A DNA stretch of 64,000 nucleotides from Duganella sp. BJB476 (GTDB taxonomy: Bacteria > Pseudomonadota > Gammaproteobacteria > Burkholderiales > Burkholderiaceae_D). Location of the stretch: assembly GCF_003416895.1 (NCBI RefSeq), contig NZ_QVIO01000001.1:744001-808000 (forward strand), given 5' to 3'. Shown here one piece after another: positions 18,256-26,787 of this stretch; within the stretch, counting starts at the first letter, position 1; every line of letters begins with the position of its first letter. The notes beneath the pieces are model-generated. The model saw nothing but the letters and a program-made list of their open reading frames with translations, was not told the DNA's origin and made no database searches. The translations under genes were made by a program, and so were the position numbers.

Positions 18256-18909
18256 TCAGGCAAACACCTTCCAGTTACGGCGGCGCGTGGCGGGATCGGC
18301 CGGCACCTGCTCGGGGCAGTCCATGCGCAGCAGCGACACCGACAGCGGCGCGTTCACCAGCCCGCAGTGGTGTGGCGCCGGCTTGCCGGGATGGCGGTTG
18401 GCTTCAAAATACTGGCACGACAGGCAGGCCCGCATCTCGGGGAAGCGTTCGGTCTTTTGCAGTTGCGCGATCAGCTTGAACAGGCCGGTCAGCAATTCGG
18501 TCTGCTGGGCGGCGGGCAGGGAAGCGGCTGCATCTTCGGCAAAGCTCAATGCGCTGCCGATGCGGGCCGCCGTGGCGATGCCTTCATCTGTCAGGAACAG
18601 CGCGGTGGCGCGGCCGTCGTCCTCCGCCCTGGCCTTGTACAGCAAACCCTTGGACACCAGCGCCGACACCGAATCGCTGGCGCTGGCCGCGCTGATCGAC
18701 AGCTGCGACGCCAGCCAGGACAGGCGCACACCCTGCTTGCGGCCTTGCAGCAGCTGAAGGATCTCGGCCTGCGCCGGATTCAGATTTTCGGACGTGGCGA
18801 ACTCCCACATACCGGAGCGCATCACACTGGCGATGCGTCCGATAGAGGTGATGATACGCGCGGAGACATCCGGCGTATCCTGCCACGGCTTGTTTGGTTT
18901 GGTGTCCAT
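18256..18909 (-). CDS. MarR family transcriptional regulator
   Basis: About 217 aa. A winged helix-turn-helix is visible at roughly residues 40-110 (AEILQLLQGRKQGVRLSW, LSISAASASDSVSALVSKG, then the wing region DDGRATALFLTDEG). The C-terminus is longer than in usual MarR proteins and has several Cys (RACLSCQYFE, HHCGL, RMDCPE), which could sense redox state or bind a metal. The ATG at 18909 is chosen because a TATAAT box at 18917-18922 overlaps the earlier ATG at 18918; transcription from it would give a leaderless or near-leaderless mRNA starting about 18909. It probably represses itself and the downstream AhpD-like operon. Confidence 0.86.
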   Translation of the reverse strand: MDTKPNKPWQDTPDVSARIITSIGRIASVMRSGMWEFATSENLNPAQAEILQLLQGRKQGVRLSWLASQLSISAASASDSVSALVSKGLLYKARAEDDGRATALFLTDEGIATAARIGSALSFAEDAAASLPAAQQTELLTGLFKLIAQLQKTERFPEMRACLSCQYFEANRHPGKPAPHHCGLVNAPLSVSLLRMDCPEQVPADPATRRRNWKVFA

Positions 18910-18916
18910 GCTGTGC

Positions 18917-18944
18917 ATTATACACAGGGATTCCAATTTAACAA
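18917..18944 (-). promoter_or_regulatory. Sigma-70-type promoter of marR
   Basis: Read on the minus strand: TTGTTA (18944-18939), 16-nt spacer, TATAAT (18922-18917), then 7 nt to the ATG at 18909. The perfect -10 box and spacing make this the best-supported promoter in the window. Confidence 0.65.
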
Positions 18945-18957
18945 GGACTCCTAACTA
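18944..18957. promoter_or_regulatory. Operator-like repeat upstream of marR
   Basis: AGGACTCCTAACTA, identical to 18224-18237. It abuts and overlaps by one base the -35 element of the marR promoter, which fits autorepression. It lies between the TonB receptor stop (18961) and marR. Confidence 0.6.
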
Positions 18958-18960
18958 AAA

Positions 18961-21135
18961 TCAGAATCCGACCGAAATTCCAGCGTAAAGCGTGCGGCGA
19001 GCACCGTATTGCGGCGCGCCCACGCCTACGCCGGAACCGTCGCGCAGCAGATAGGATTTGTCGAAGGCGTTGACCAGCGCCAGGCGGCCTTCGACGTTGC
19101 CGATCGCTGTATTCTTCCAGTTGTGCGTCAGGGACAGGTTGACTGTGGTGTAGTGCGGCAGCGTGCCGGAGTTGGGCGCGGCGCCGTCGGGCGTCATGCG
19201 CAAGCCGCTGCCGTACAGGAAATCGCCATTCAGCTGCGTCGCGCCCCAGTGGTAGTGGGCGCCGCCCGATACCGTGTAGGTCTGGTCGTGGTCGACGTAG
19301 ATGTAGTGGTTGGCGATGTAGGCCAGTTCGTCCGGGCCGAACAGCGACTGGCCGGAGACGATGTTCTGGCCCTTGGCCTGCTGCGTGGTCAGGTTGAGGA
19401 AGCCGCCCCAGTTGGCGCGATTGTACACGGCCGACAGCTCCAGGCCCTTGGCGTAGCCGCGGTCATAGTTAAACGGCGACAGTATCAGCGCCTGGCCGAA
19501 CTGGCCCTCGTCCAGCATGTTGCGGATTTTTTTGTAGTAGGCGTCGGCCGTCACGGTCAGCTGTTCGTTGACCTGGTGGCTCAAGCCGATGTCGTAGTAG
19601 TTGGTGCGCTCGGCCTTGACGTTGTCCGACACCGCCACCTGCGGCGCGTTGGTGGTGCCGGCGTATTTGTCGATGCTCGATTGCGCGGCCAGTTCCTGTG
19701 GCGGTGGCGTGAAGTAGCGCGAGTAGCCGGCGTGCAGCGCCGTGCCCTTGGCCAGCTGGTAGGCCAGGTTGACGCGCGGGCTCCATTGCTGCTCGTCGAC
19801 GAATGCCGATACCTTGTCGAAGCGCAGGCCGTAGTTCAGCGTCAGCGGGGCGGCGATATGCCATTCGTCCTGCAGGTAGAAGCTGGACAGCTTGCCGGTC
19901 TTGCTGCTGTTGTCGATGATGGTGCGCGGATCGGTGCTGGCTTGCGCGCCGCTGTCGTCGGTGTCGAACACGGCGACCGCGTTATCGCTGTGGGTGGTCT
20001 GGCGCGAGTAGGCCAGGCCGGCGCGCACGGTGTGGCTGTCGTTCAGTTTGTAGCTGGCGTCGAACTGGGCGCCGCTGGCGGAGTTGGAGCGTAGCGTGTT
20101 GGAGGCGACGCCGTTGTAGATCAAATCGCCCAGCGCATCCGGCGTGTAGTGCAGTTCCGAATACTGGTGGAAGGCCGATACCTGGTAATTCAGGTCACCC
20201 ATGCTCTTTTGCAGCGACAGCACCAGGAAGCGGTTCACCTCGCGCTGGCGCTCGTCCAGCTGCGACGACGGCAGCTTGCTGGTGCCTGCTGTGGCATCGC
20301 TTTGCCCGGTGAGCGAGAAGCCCGGTGCCTGGCCAGGATTGTTCGGTATCTGGAAGCGGCCGTTGTAGGTGCCGAACATCAGGCCCAATCTGGTTTGCTC
20401 GTCCAGGAACCAGGAGAGGGCGCCGAAGGACTTGCTTTGTTTGGTGCGGTCGTGCAGCGCACTGCGGGTCGGCAGCGGATTCTCGATGCCCAGCGCGTTC
20501 GACAGGTAGCTGCCGGACAGGTAGTAGTTAAAGGCACCCTGGGTGCCGAAGAATTCCGCGCTCGGTTCGACGTAGTCGTTGCCGCCGACTAGCACGCCGA
20601 CGCGGCCGCCCGATTTGACGGTGCCTTCCTTGGTCTGGATGTCGACGATGCCCGACGTGCGCAGGCCGAATTGTGCCGGCAGCGCGCCGGTGATGAAGTC
20701 GGTCTGCTGGACGAAGCGGGTGTCGATCGACTGGCCGAAGCCGGTGATGCTCTCTGGTAGCTGCACGCCGTTGACGCGGTACTGCACGTTGGCGTGGTCG
20801 TCGCGCACGTGGATGGAGCCGGAGCCTTTCGAATCTTGGCTCACGCCCGGAAGGCGCAGCAGCACTTCGTTGAATGGCGTGTTGTCGCCGCGGCCCAGCT
20901 GCTCGATCATGTGGCGGTCGATGGAATAGACGGTGGTGCCGACGTTCGGCGACAGGTCGATGCGCGCGCTCTTCAGATGGGCGGCGGTCACTTCCACTTG
21001 CTGCATCGGGCTGCCGTCGGCGCTGGCCGGCGGGGCGGCAGGGCTGGCGGCATCGTCGGCGGCGCTGGCGTGGTGGGCGCAGAAAGCGGCGGCCAGCAGC
21101 AGTGGGAGGGTGCGGAGTTGTGGCGTGCGTTGCAT
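18961..21135 (-). CDS. TonB-dependent outer-membrane receptor
   Basis: About 724 aa. The signal peptide ends near CAHHASAADD, and AAGGA precedes the ATG. The plug domain is recognisable (RLPGVSQDSKG, then VQYRVNGVQLPESITG and GALPAQFGLRTSGIVDIQT), followed by a 22-strand-type barrel with an aromatic C-terminus (YAGISVGF). An upstream small DUF2946-like protein with a His/Cys cluster suggests a metal-related substrate, but this is only contextual. Its stop is 51 nt from the marR start on the same strand. Confidence 0.9.
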   Translation of the reverse strand: MQRTPQLRTLPLLLAAAFCAHHASAADDAASPAAPPASADGSPMQQVEVTAAHLKSARIDLSPNVGTTVYSIDRHMIEQLGRGDNTPFNEVLLRLPGVSQDSKGSGSIHVRDDHANVQYRVNGVQLPESITGFGQSIDTRFVQQTDFITGALPAQFGLRTSGIVDIQTKEGTVKSGGRVGVLVGGNDYVEPSAEFFGTQGAFNYYLSGSYLSNALGIENPLPTRSALHDRTKQSKSFGALSWFLDEQTRLGLMFGTYNGRFQIPNNPGQAPGFSLTGQSDATAGTSKLPSSQLDERQREVNRFLVLSLQKSMGDLNYQVSAFHQYSELHYTPDALGDLIYNGVASNTLRSNSASGAQFDASYKLNDSHTVRAGLAYSRQTTHSDNAVAVFDTDDSGAQASTDPRTIIDNSSKTGKLSSFYLQDEWHIAAPLTLNYGLRFDKVSAFVDEQQWSPRVNLAYQLAKGTALHAGYSRYFTPPPQELAAQSSIDKYAGTTNAPQVAVSDNVKAERTNYYDIGLSHQVNEQLTVTADAYYKKIRNMLDEGQFGQALILSPFNYDRGYAKGLELSAVYNRANWGGFLNLTTQQAKGQNIVSGQSLFGPDELAYIANHYIYVDHDQTYTVSGGAHYHWGATQLNGDFLYGSGLRMTPDGAAPNSGTLPHYTTVNLSLTHNWKNTAIGNVEGRLALVNAFDKSYLLRDGSGVGVGAPQYGARRTLYAGISVGF

Positions 21136-21244
21136 GGTAAGTCCTTGAATGTTCAGGCGTGGCTAGCCTCCGGCCTGCGCGATCGTGTCGGGCAGGCGCG
21201 CGGCTACGCGCACGGGGCGCAAAAATGCGGCCGTGTTAGGTCTA

Positions 21245-21282
21245 ACGAAAAATCGTTACGAAAAATCGCGACGAAAAAAGCG
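21245..21282. repeat. Three imperfect 13-bp tandem repeats upstream of a TonB receptor
   Basis: ACGAAAAATCGTT, ACGAAAAATCGCG and ACGAAAAAAGCG follow each other directly between the small membrane protein gene and the TonB receptor. Direct iterons of this kind, in a gap, may bind a regulator or bend DNA. No function is proven. Confidence 0.5.
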
Positions 21283-21284
21283 AA

Positions 21285-21617
21285 TCAGAGGGAGATAGCG
21301 GCAACGCCGGGCGGCGCGTGCGAGGGCGGGGTGAGGAAGTCGATCCGGCGGGCCCGGACGGAACGCTGCGGGACGAGGGCGGGCAGGCTGACCAGCATCG
21401 CCACCGGCACCACCGCCAATGCCGGCGGCGGAACACCGGCCGGCATGTGCGCAATTACGCAAGCTGCGCAATCGTTTTGAGTGTCGGTGTAGGCATGCTT
21501 GTGCGAGCTCGCCCCGATCAGTTGCAGCGACAGGAACACCAGCACGAACAGCATCAGGACGCGCTGGGTGCGCGTCTGACGATGTGATGTGCCTACGGAG
21601 AGTGTATGTGCGTGCAT
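21285..21617 (-). CDS. Small DUF2946-like membrane protein
   Basis: About 110 aa. It has a hydrophobic segment (residues 22-37), a metal-ligand-like cluster SSHKHAYTDTQNDCAACVIAH (as positions 37-57, with His, Cys-x-x-Cys and His), then a Pro-rich stretch and a second hydrophobic segment. This layout resembles DUF2946 proteins often encoded upstream of TonB receptors. The start is uncertain: the first ATG (21617) lacks a good ribosome-binding site, and Met22 is an alternative. Metal binding is inference. Confidence 0.6.
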   Translation of the reverse strand: MHAHTLSVGTSHRQTRTQRVLMLFVLVFLSLQLIGASSHKHAYTDTQNDCAACVIAHMPAGVPPPALAVVPVAMLVSLPALVPQRSVRARRIDFLTPPSHAPPGVAAISL

Positions 21618-21672
21618 GCCCTGATTTTACAGGGCTTCTGCGAAGTTCGCCAATGACTATCTCGTAATGAAG

Positions 21673-22350
21673 TCAATGCTGGCCGATGGCGCCTTCGCCC
21701 ACCAGGCCGCGCCGGGTGGCCAGCACCACGGCGTGGGTGCGGGCGGTGGCGCCCAGTTTGTCGAACAGGCCCTTGACGTGGGTCTTGACGGTGCCGACGC
21801 CGATGCCCAGTTCGCGCGCGATCGACTTGTTGCACTGGCCTTGCGCCAGCAGTTGCAGCACGTCCGTTTCGCGGCTGGTCAGGCCGACGCGGGTGAAGCT
21901 GTCGGCCACGCAGCGGCTCAGGTCCGCGCTCAGGTAGCGCAGGCCACGGCTCAGCGCACGCACCGCCGCCGGCAACTGGTCGGCGGCGCAGCTTTGCAGC
22001 AGGTAGCCGTGCACGCCGGCCATCATCGCGGTGCGCACCTCCCATTCGCGGTCCATCTGCGTGACGATCAGCACGCGCGCAGGCGCCTCGCCGTGCTGCG
22101 GCGTGTTGGCCTGTTGGCGCATGTGTTCCAGCGCGCCCTTGTGGTCGAGGATGATGACGTCCGCCTGAACGGGATGCGGCTGTGCCGCGTCAGGCGTGAC
22201 TTGCATATCGCTCTCGGCGCCGAGCAGCGCGGCCAGGCCGGCGTTGACGATGGCGTCGCTGTGCGCGATCAGTACGCGCACCTTGATGTCCTGGTTGGCG
22301 AGGTTGCCGCCAATTGCGGTGTGTGGCCAGTTCCTGGTATCCAGTCGCAT
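21673..22350 (-). CDS. LuxR-type transcriptional regulator with degenerate receiver domain
   Basis: About 225 aa. The C-terminal LuxR helix-turn-helix is complete (LTSRETDVLQLLAQGQCNKS followed by ARELGIGVGTVKTHVKGLF). The N-terminal part has the fold of a response-regulator receiver and keeps an Asp in VIILDHKG, but the usual acidic pair is replaced (LIAHSD) and the conserved Lys is Gln (GYLLQS). It may therefore act without phosphorylation. The ATG at 22350 is chosen because GGGGAG lies 7 nt upstream. No sensor kinase gene is near. Confidence 0.82.
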   Translation of the reverse strand: MRLDTRNWPHTAIGGNLANQDIKVRVLIAHSDAIVNAGLAALLGAESDMQVTPDAAQPHPVQADVIILDHKGALEHMRQQANTPQHGEAPARVLIVTQMDREWEVRTAMMAGVHGYLLQSCAADQLPAAVRALSRGLRYLSADLSRCVADSFTRVGLTSRETDVLQLLAQGQCNKSIARELGIGVGTVKTHVKGLFDKLGATARTHAVVLATRRGLVGEGAIGQH

Positions 22351-22484
22351 CTCAATTCTCCCCGAATAGTGACATTGAATTCGTTTGCTGTCCTGCGGCA
22401 GAAGGATAAACTGGATGAACATTTTTGCCACGCCCCGATACGGGGTAAGGGCACTACCCAGAAAGGGTGATGGCTGAATGAAAT

Positions 22485-22520
22485 GCCCCCTGACGATTTC
22501 CGGGGAAACCGTCAGGGGGC
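22485..22520 (-). terminator. Strong hairpin terminator after the GH-like gene
   Basis: 11-bp perfect stem (22485-22495 with 22510-22520), extended after one mismatch by TTTCC/GGAAA around a tiny loop. On the minus strand it lies 12 nt past the stop at 22532 and is followed by a short T-rich tract, so it probably ends that transcript. Confidence 0.7.
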
Positions 22521-22531
22521 AGGTGCTGGTG

Positions 22532-24406
22532 TTACTGAGTCGACGGTGTGGTCGTGGTTACTGTTGGCCAGTAGCGCGGGAACTCCGTGCGGATCAGGTC
22601 AGTGACTCTTTTCAGGTCGGCGTTGTTGCCGTTCCAGGTGGTGTACATAAAGCCGTCCACGCCTTTCACGCCGTCGGCTTGCTCGGCCGTTTGCAGATTA
22701 GTCAGCCAGGTACGGGTGGATGCCAGCGAGGAGTCGTCGTAGTACAGGGCGATCATCTGTCGGAAGTCCTTGTCCGAGAAGAATTTCAACGACTGGCGCT
22801 GCGAGAAGGTGCTCCAGTTCATGACCGTCGTGTTTGGTTTCAGACCTTTCCAGGCATCGGTCAGGTCGCCATTGACGGCGAAGTACTTCGGCAAGGCGTT
22901 GAGGTTCGGGTCGAACATGTCGTTCCAGATGTACATGTTCACGTTGGGATTGGTTTGCAGTACGGTGTCCTGCATCTTGGTCGTCGTGCGGGCCAGGTAA
23001 GCGCCGGCCGTGGCGTCGGTGCAGGACGGATCCCAGTTCATCACGCGCCACTCGTCGTAATAGATGAAGAAGCTCGACGACGCAAACAGGTTGTTGATGC
23101 CGTCGAAGACCGCTTTCTGATCGTCGAAGAAGGTTTGCGAGCAGGACGATGCCGGCGTGCCGTAGCGCGCGCTGAAGTTGTCGCCCGATTGGTACGACGA
23201 TACCAGCAGCTTGTCGCCATTGTGTATCCGTCCAGTCGACAGGATGGAGAGTTTCTCGGGCAGCACTTTGTAGTCGCGCCCTTCGGTATAGGGGATCAAA
23301 CCGTCGTCCGACGTGACCGTCACAGTCACCTTCGGCGACAGCTGCTCGCGGCGGACGGTGTGCGGCAGGCCGACTTCGCGGATATCGATGTCGTCGATCC
23401 AGGCGGCGCCGTCGGTTTCCATGGTATTGCCCCATGTGCCCATATACAGGCGGAAGCCGTCATAGTTGAGGGTATTGATATCGAAGTCGTAGCGCGTCCA
23501 ATCCTGGTCAGCCGTAAACGTATTGGGGTTGTCGTTCCAGTTGCCGTTGCTCTGCGTGCCCCAGCCCATGCCGGCGTTGCTGGAGAAGTTACGATAGATG
23601 GCATTCACGCCGCTCGGATCGTAGACCATGACAGTGAATTTGTTTTTGTAGTTCTGGGTCTTCATCCAGAACGAAACGCGGTAAGAGGTGTGCGGCTTGA
23701 GATTGCCGAACTGGCGCCACAGCCTGGCGGTGCCCAAATTGTTACCATTCACGCCGGCCGTCGAAATAAATTTAACCGAGTTCGTTTCGCCGCTGGCCGA
23801 AGGGTGGCCGACGGTGGTATCGAGCTTCATTCGGGTGACGGGCTCCGCCAGCTGCCAGGCGCCGAGGCCGTTTATGAAGGAGCCGTCCTTGACGAGCGAT
23901 GTGCCGTCGGCCTGCGCCACGGCGCCATTGACAGTGAACGACATGCGGTCGACCGGGATCGCCTCGACCAGTTCGGGATGGCGGTACTTGGGGATTTCCG
24001 GATTGCCGGAGACCGGTATCAGTTCAATGCCAAGATCCCTGGCCTTCTGTGCCAGGGCTGTAAAGTTATCGACAAAGTAGCGGTGGGCATTATCCGGTGT
24101 GCCGAGCAGCGTCAGATAGCTGCTGCTTAATGCGATGCCGTTGTAACCGTTGTCTTTGGCCGTGGTGATCAGATTGTTTAGTGTGACGTAATAAGGATCT
24201 TGTTCGTACAGGCCGGCGCCCATGTTGGACGAGTAATAGATCCAGCGTTTTTTGAAGCAGGTATTGGTCGATACGCAGGATGCCTCAGGCTCGAAAGGGG
24301 CTGCGGTGCTCATTACCTCGCCGGCGGGACTGGTGGCTTGCGCTCCTTGGCAGGCAAACATCAGGCCCAGGCTCAGTGCCAATGGGGGCAACACGGGGAT
24401 GCGCAT
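22532..24406 (-). CDS. Secreted glycoside-hydrolase-like TIM-barrel protein with carbohydrate-binding domain
   Basis: About 624 aa with a signal peptide (MRIPVLPPLALSLGLMFACQ). The N-terminal part (about 50-165) and the part from about 395 to 610 both look like TIM-barrel strands; candidate active-site residues lie in FIYYDEWRVMNW and MYIWNDMFDPN, reminiscent of GH20-like barrels. Between them (about 165-350) is a CBM4/9-like domain: NGLGAWQLAEPV, then HTSYRVSFWMKTQNYKN, ending in DDIDIREV. The binding domain thus seems inserted into the barrel. The exact GH family and substrate are not known to me. AAGGAA supports the start at 24406. Confidence 0.7.
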   Translation of the reverse strand: MRIPVLPPLALSLGLMFACQGAQATSPAGEVMSTAAPFEPEASCVSTNTCFKKRWIYYSSNMGAGLYEQDPYYVTLNNLITTAKDNGYNGIALSSSYLTLLGTPDNAHRYFVDNFTALAQKARDLGIELIPVSGNPEIPKYRHPELVEAIPVDRMSFTVNGAVAQADGTSLVKDGSFINGLGAWQLAEPVTRMKLDTTVGHPSASGETNSVKFISTAGVNGNNLGTARLWRQFGNLKPHTSYRVSFWMKTQNYKNKFTVMVYDPSGVNAIYRNFSSNAGMGWGTQSNGNWNDNPNTFTADQDWTRYDFDINTLNYDGFRLYMGTWGNTMETDGAAWIDDIDIREVGLPHTVRREQLSPKVTVTVTSDDGLIPYTEGRDYKVLPEKLSILSTGRIHNGDKLLVSSYQSGDNFSARYGTPASSCSQTFFDDQKAVFDGINNLFASSSFFIYYDEWRVMNWDPSCTDATAGAYLARTTTKMQDTVLQTNPNVNMYIWNDMFDPNLNALPKYFAVNGDLTDAWKGLKPNTTVMNWSTFSQRQSLKFFSDKDFRQMIALYYDDSSLASTRTWLTNLQTAEQADGVKGVDGFMYTTWNGNNADLKRVTDLIRTEFPRYWPTVTTTTPSTQ

Positions 24407-24589
24407 AGTATTCCTTGTTAAAAATCAATGGTTGTCTATTATGCTATTAGAGTTCAGGAAATGATTCATTTTTTACAATTTACACCTCAAAAGTAAGAGC
24501 AAATGGGGATCATTCCCGGTGATGGCAAACAGAGATCTGCCCTCTAGACTGTCGGCATGCTGACTCACTCCCTTTTCGAGGAATTCCCC

Positions 24590-24859
24590 ATGTCCAAAAT
24601 GTATATCGTGTCCCTGGCCGTCGGCCTGCTGGTTGGATTAATCTATGGCTTCCTGAACGTGCGCTCGCCAGCGCCGCCGGTGATTGCGCTGGTCGGCCTG
24701 CTGGGCATCCTGCTGGGCGAGCAGCTGCCGCCGCTGCTGCGCCAGTTGTGGCAGCCGGAGGCCAGGCAGGTGTCGTGGATCGAGGAGCACGTCAAGCCGC
24801 ATTGCTTCGGCCAACTGCCGTCCGCGCAAAAGAATGACGAAACCAAAGGGAAAGCATGA
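24590..24859 (+). CDS. XapX (DUF1427) small membrane protein
   Basis: About 89 aa. Begins with MSKMYIVSLAVGLLVGLIYG and continues with RSPAPPVIALVGLLGILLGE, the two hydrophobic segments and PAPPV motif of XapX-domain proteins; the C-terminus is a soluble tail. The ATG at 24590 follows GAGGAA at a good distance. Its stop overlaps the start of the amidohydrolase gene (ATGATG at 24856). XapX proteins are regularly encoded beside amidohydrolases; their role is unknown. Confidence 0.82.
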   Translation: MSKMYIVSLAVGLLVGLIYGFLNVRSPAPPVIALVGLLGILLGEQLPPLLRQLWQPEARQVSWIEEHVKPHCFGQLPSAQKNDETKGKA

Positions 24860-26787
24860 TGAGCCAAGACCTGAACCCGCAGCCTGACCTGATCCTGCAT
24901 CGCGGCCTGTTCACCACGCTCGATCGCAGCAATCCGCACGCCGAGGCGGTGGCCATCAAGGACGGCCGCTTCACCCACGTCGGCCGCGCCAACGAGATCC
25001 TGGCGCTGGCTGGTCCACGCACCAGGGTGGTCGATCTGCAAGGCAAGCGCGCGCTGCCCGGCCTGATCGACAACCATTGCCACATCATCCGCGGCGGCTT
25101 GAATTTCAACCTCGAGCTGCGCTGGGACGGCGTACGCAGCCTGGCCGACGCGATGGGCATGCTGAAGGCGCAAGTGGCGATCACGCCAGCGCCGCAATGG
25201 GTGCGTGTGGTGGGCGGCTTCACCGAACATCAATTCGCCGAGAAGCGCCTGCCGACCATCGAGGAACTGAACGCGGTGGCGCCGGATACGCCGGTGTTCA
25301 TCCTGCACCTGTACGACCGCGCGCTGCTCAACGGCGCCGCCTTGCGCGCCGTCGGCTACACCAAAGACACGCCCGAACCGCACGGCGGCCAGATGCTGCG
25401 CGACGGCGCCGGCAATCCCACCGGCCTGCTGCTGGCCAAGCCGAATGCGGCCATCCTGTACCAGACGCTGTCGAAAGGACCCAAGCTGCCGCTGGAATAC
25501 CAGGTCAACTCGACCCGCCACTTCATGCGCGAACTGAATCGCCTCGGCGTGACCGGCGCCATCGACGCCGGCGGCGGCTTCCAGAATTATCCCGAGGATT
25601 ACCAGGTGATCCAGCAGCTGTCGGACGCCAAGCAGCTGACGATACGCCTGGCCTACAACCTGTTCACGCAAAAGCCCGCACAGGAAAAGGAAGACTTCCT
25701 GAACTGGACGCAGAGCGTCAAGTACCAGCAGGGCGACGACTACTTCCGCCACAACGGCGCCGGCGAAATGCTGACCTTCTCGGCGGCCGACTTCGAAGAC
25801 TTCCGCCAGCCGCGCCCGGACCTGCCGGACACGATGGAGGACGACCTGGAAGGCGTGGTGCGCGTGCTGGCGCAGAACCGCTGGCCATGGCGCATGCACG
25901 CCACCTACGACGAAACCATCAGCCGCGCGCTGGACGTGTTCGAGCGCGTCAACCAGGACATTCCGCTGACGGGATTGAACTGGTTCTTCGACCACGCCGA
26001 AACCATCTCCGACCAGTCGATCGACCGCATCGCCGCGCTGGGCGGCGGCGTCGCCGTGCAGCACCGCATGGCCTATCAGGGCGAGTACTTCGTCGAACGT
26101 TATGGCCACGGCGCGGCCGAGGCCACGCCACCGGTCAAGAAAATCCTGGCGGCCGGCGTGAAGGTCTCGGCCGGCACCGACGCCACGCGCGTGGCCTCGT
26201 ACAACCCGTGGGTGTCGCTGGCATGGCTCATCACAGGCAAGACCGTGGGCGGCATGCAGATGTACCCGCGCGCCAATTGCCTGGACCGCGAAACGGCATT
26301 GCGCATGTGGACCGAGAACACCACCTGGTTCTCCAATGAAGTGGGCAAGAAGGGCCGCATCGAAGCCGGCCAGCTGGCTGACCTGATCGTGCCGGACAAG
26401 GACTTCTACGCCTGCGCCGAAAGCGAGATCGCCGACATGACGTCGTGCCTGACCATCGTTGGCGGGAAGATCGTCTACGCGGCCGGCGAATTCGCCAGCT
26501 ACGACGAACCGCCGCCGCCGGCCATGCCGGATTGGTCGCCGGTGCGGCGCTTCGGCGGCTATGCCGGCTGGGGCGAACAGATCGGCAACAACCGCGCGGC
26601 CCTGAAGGAACTGGAGCAGCGCAAGCGCGAGCAGCAGCAACTGCGCCAGCAGCAGGCCGCCTGCGGTTGCGCCAACCAGTGCAACGTCCACGGCCACCAG
26701 CACGCCAGCGCGTGGGCCAGCAAGCTGCCGACGTCGGACCTGAAGAGCTTCTGGGGCGCGCTGGGTTGCGCCTGCTGGGCGGTGTGA
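24856..26787 (+). CDS. Metal-dependent amidohydrolase (amidohydrolase 3, YtcJ-like)
   Basis: About 643 aa. The amidohydrolase_3 layout is clear: a small N-terminal beta domain, the metal motif IDNHCH (His74, His76) at the end of strand 1, a further His in RMHATYDE and FDHAE, and the late TDATR aspartate (SAGTDATR), then PSLA-like return of the beta domain (GQLADLIV). The last 60 residues are an unusual tail: a Glu/Arg/Gln-rich helix followed by AACGCANQCNVHGHQH and a Cys-containing end (GCACWAV). The substrate is unknown. It is the second gene of the XapX-amidohydrolase-DoxX-YoaK operon. Confidence 0.88.
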   Translation: MMSQDLNPQPDLILHRGLFTTLDRSNPHAEAVAIKDGRFTHVGRANEILALAGPRTRVVDLQGKRALPGLIDNHCHIIRGGLNFNLELRWDGVRSLADAMGMLKAQVAITPAPQWVRVVGGFTEHQFAEKRLPTIEELNAVAPDTPVFILHLYDRALLNGAALRAVGYTKDTPEPHGGQMLRDGAGNPTGLLLAKPNAAILYQTLSKGPKLPLEYQVNSTRHFMRELNRLGVTGAIDAGGGFQNYPEDYQVIQQLSDAKQLTIRLAYNLFTQKPAQEKEDFLNWTQSVKYQQGDDYFRHNGAGEMLTFSAADFEDFRQPRPDLPDTMEDDLEGVVRVLAQNRWPWRMHATYDETISRALDVFERVNQDIPLTGLNWFFDHAETISDQSIDRIAALGGGVAVQHRMAYQGEYFVERYGHGAAEATPPVKKILAAGVKVSAGTDATRVASYNPWVSLAWLITGKTVGGMQMYPRANCLDRETALRMWTENTTWFSNEVGKKGRIEAGQLADLIVPDKDFYACAESEIADMTSCLTIVGGKIVYAAGEFASYDEPPPPAMPDWSPVRRFGGYAGWGEQIGNNRAALKELEQRKREQQQLRQQQAACGCANQCNVHGHQHASAWASKLPTSDLKSFWGALGCACWAV

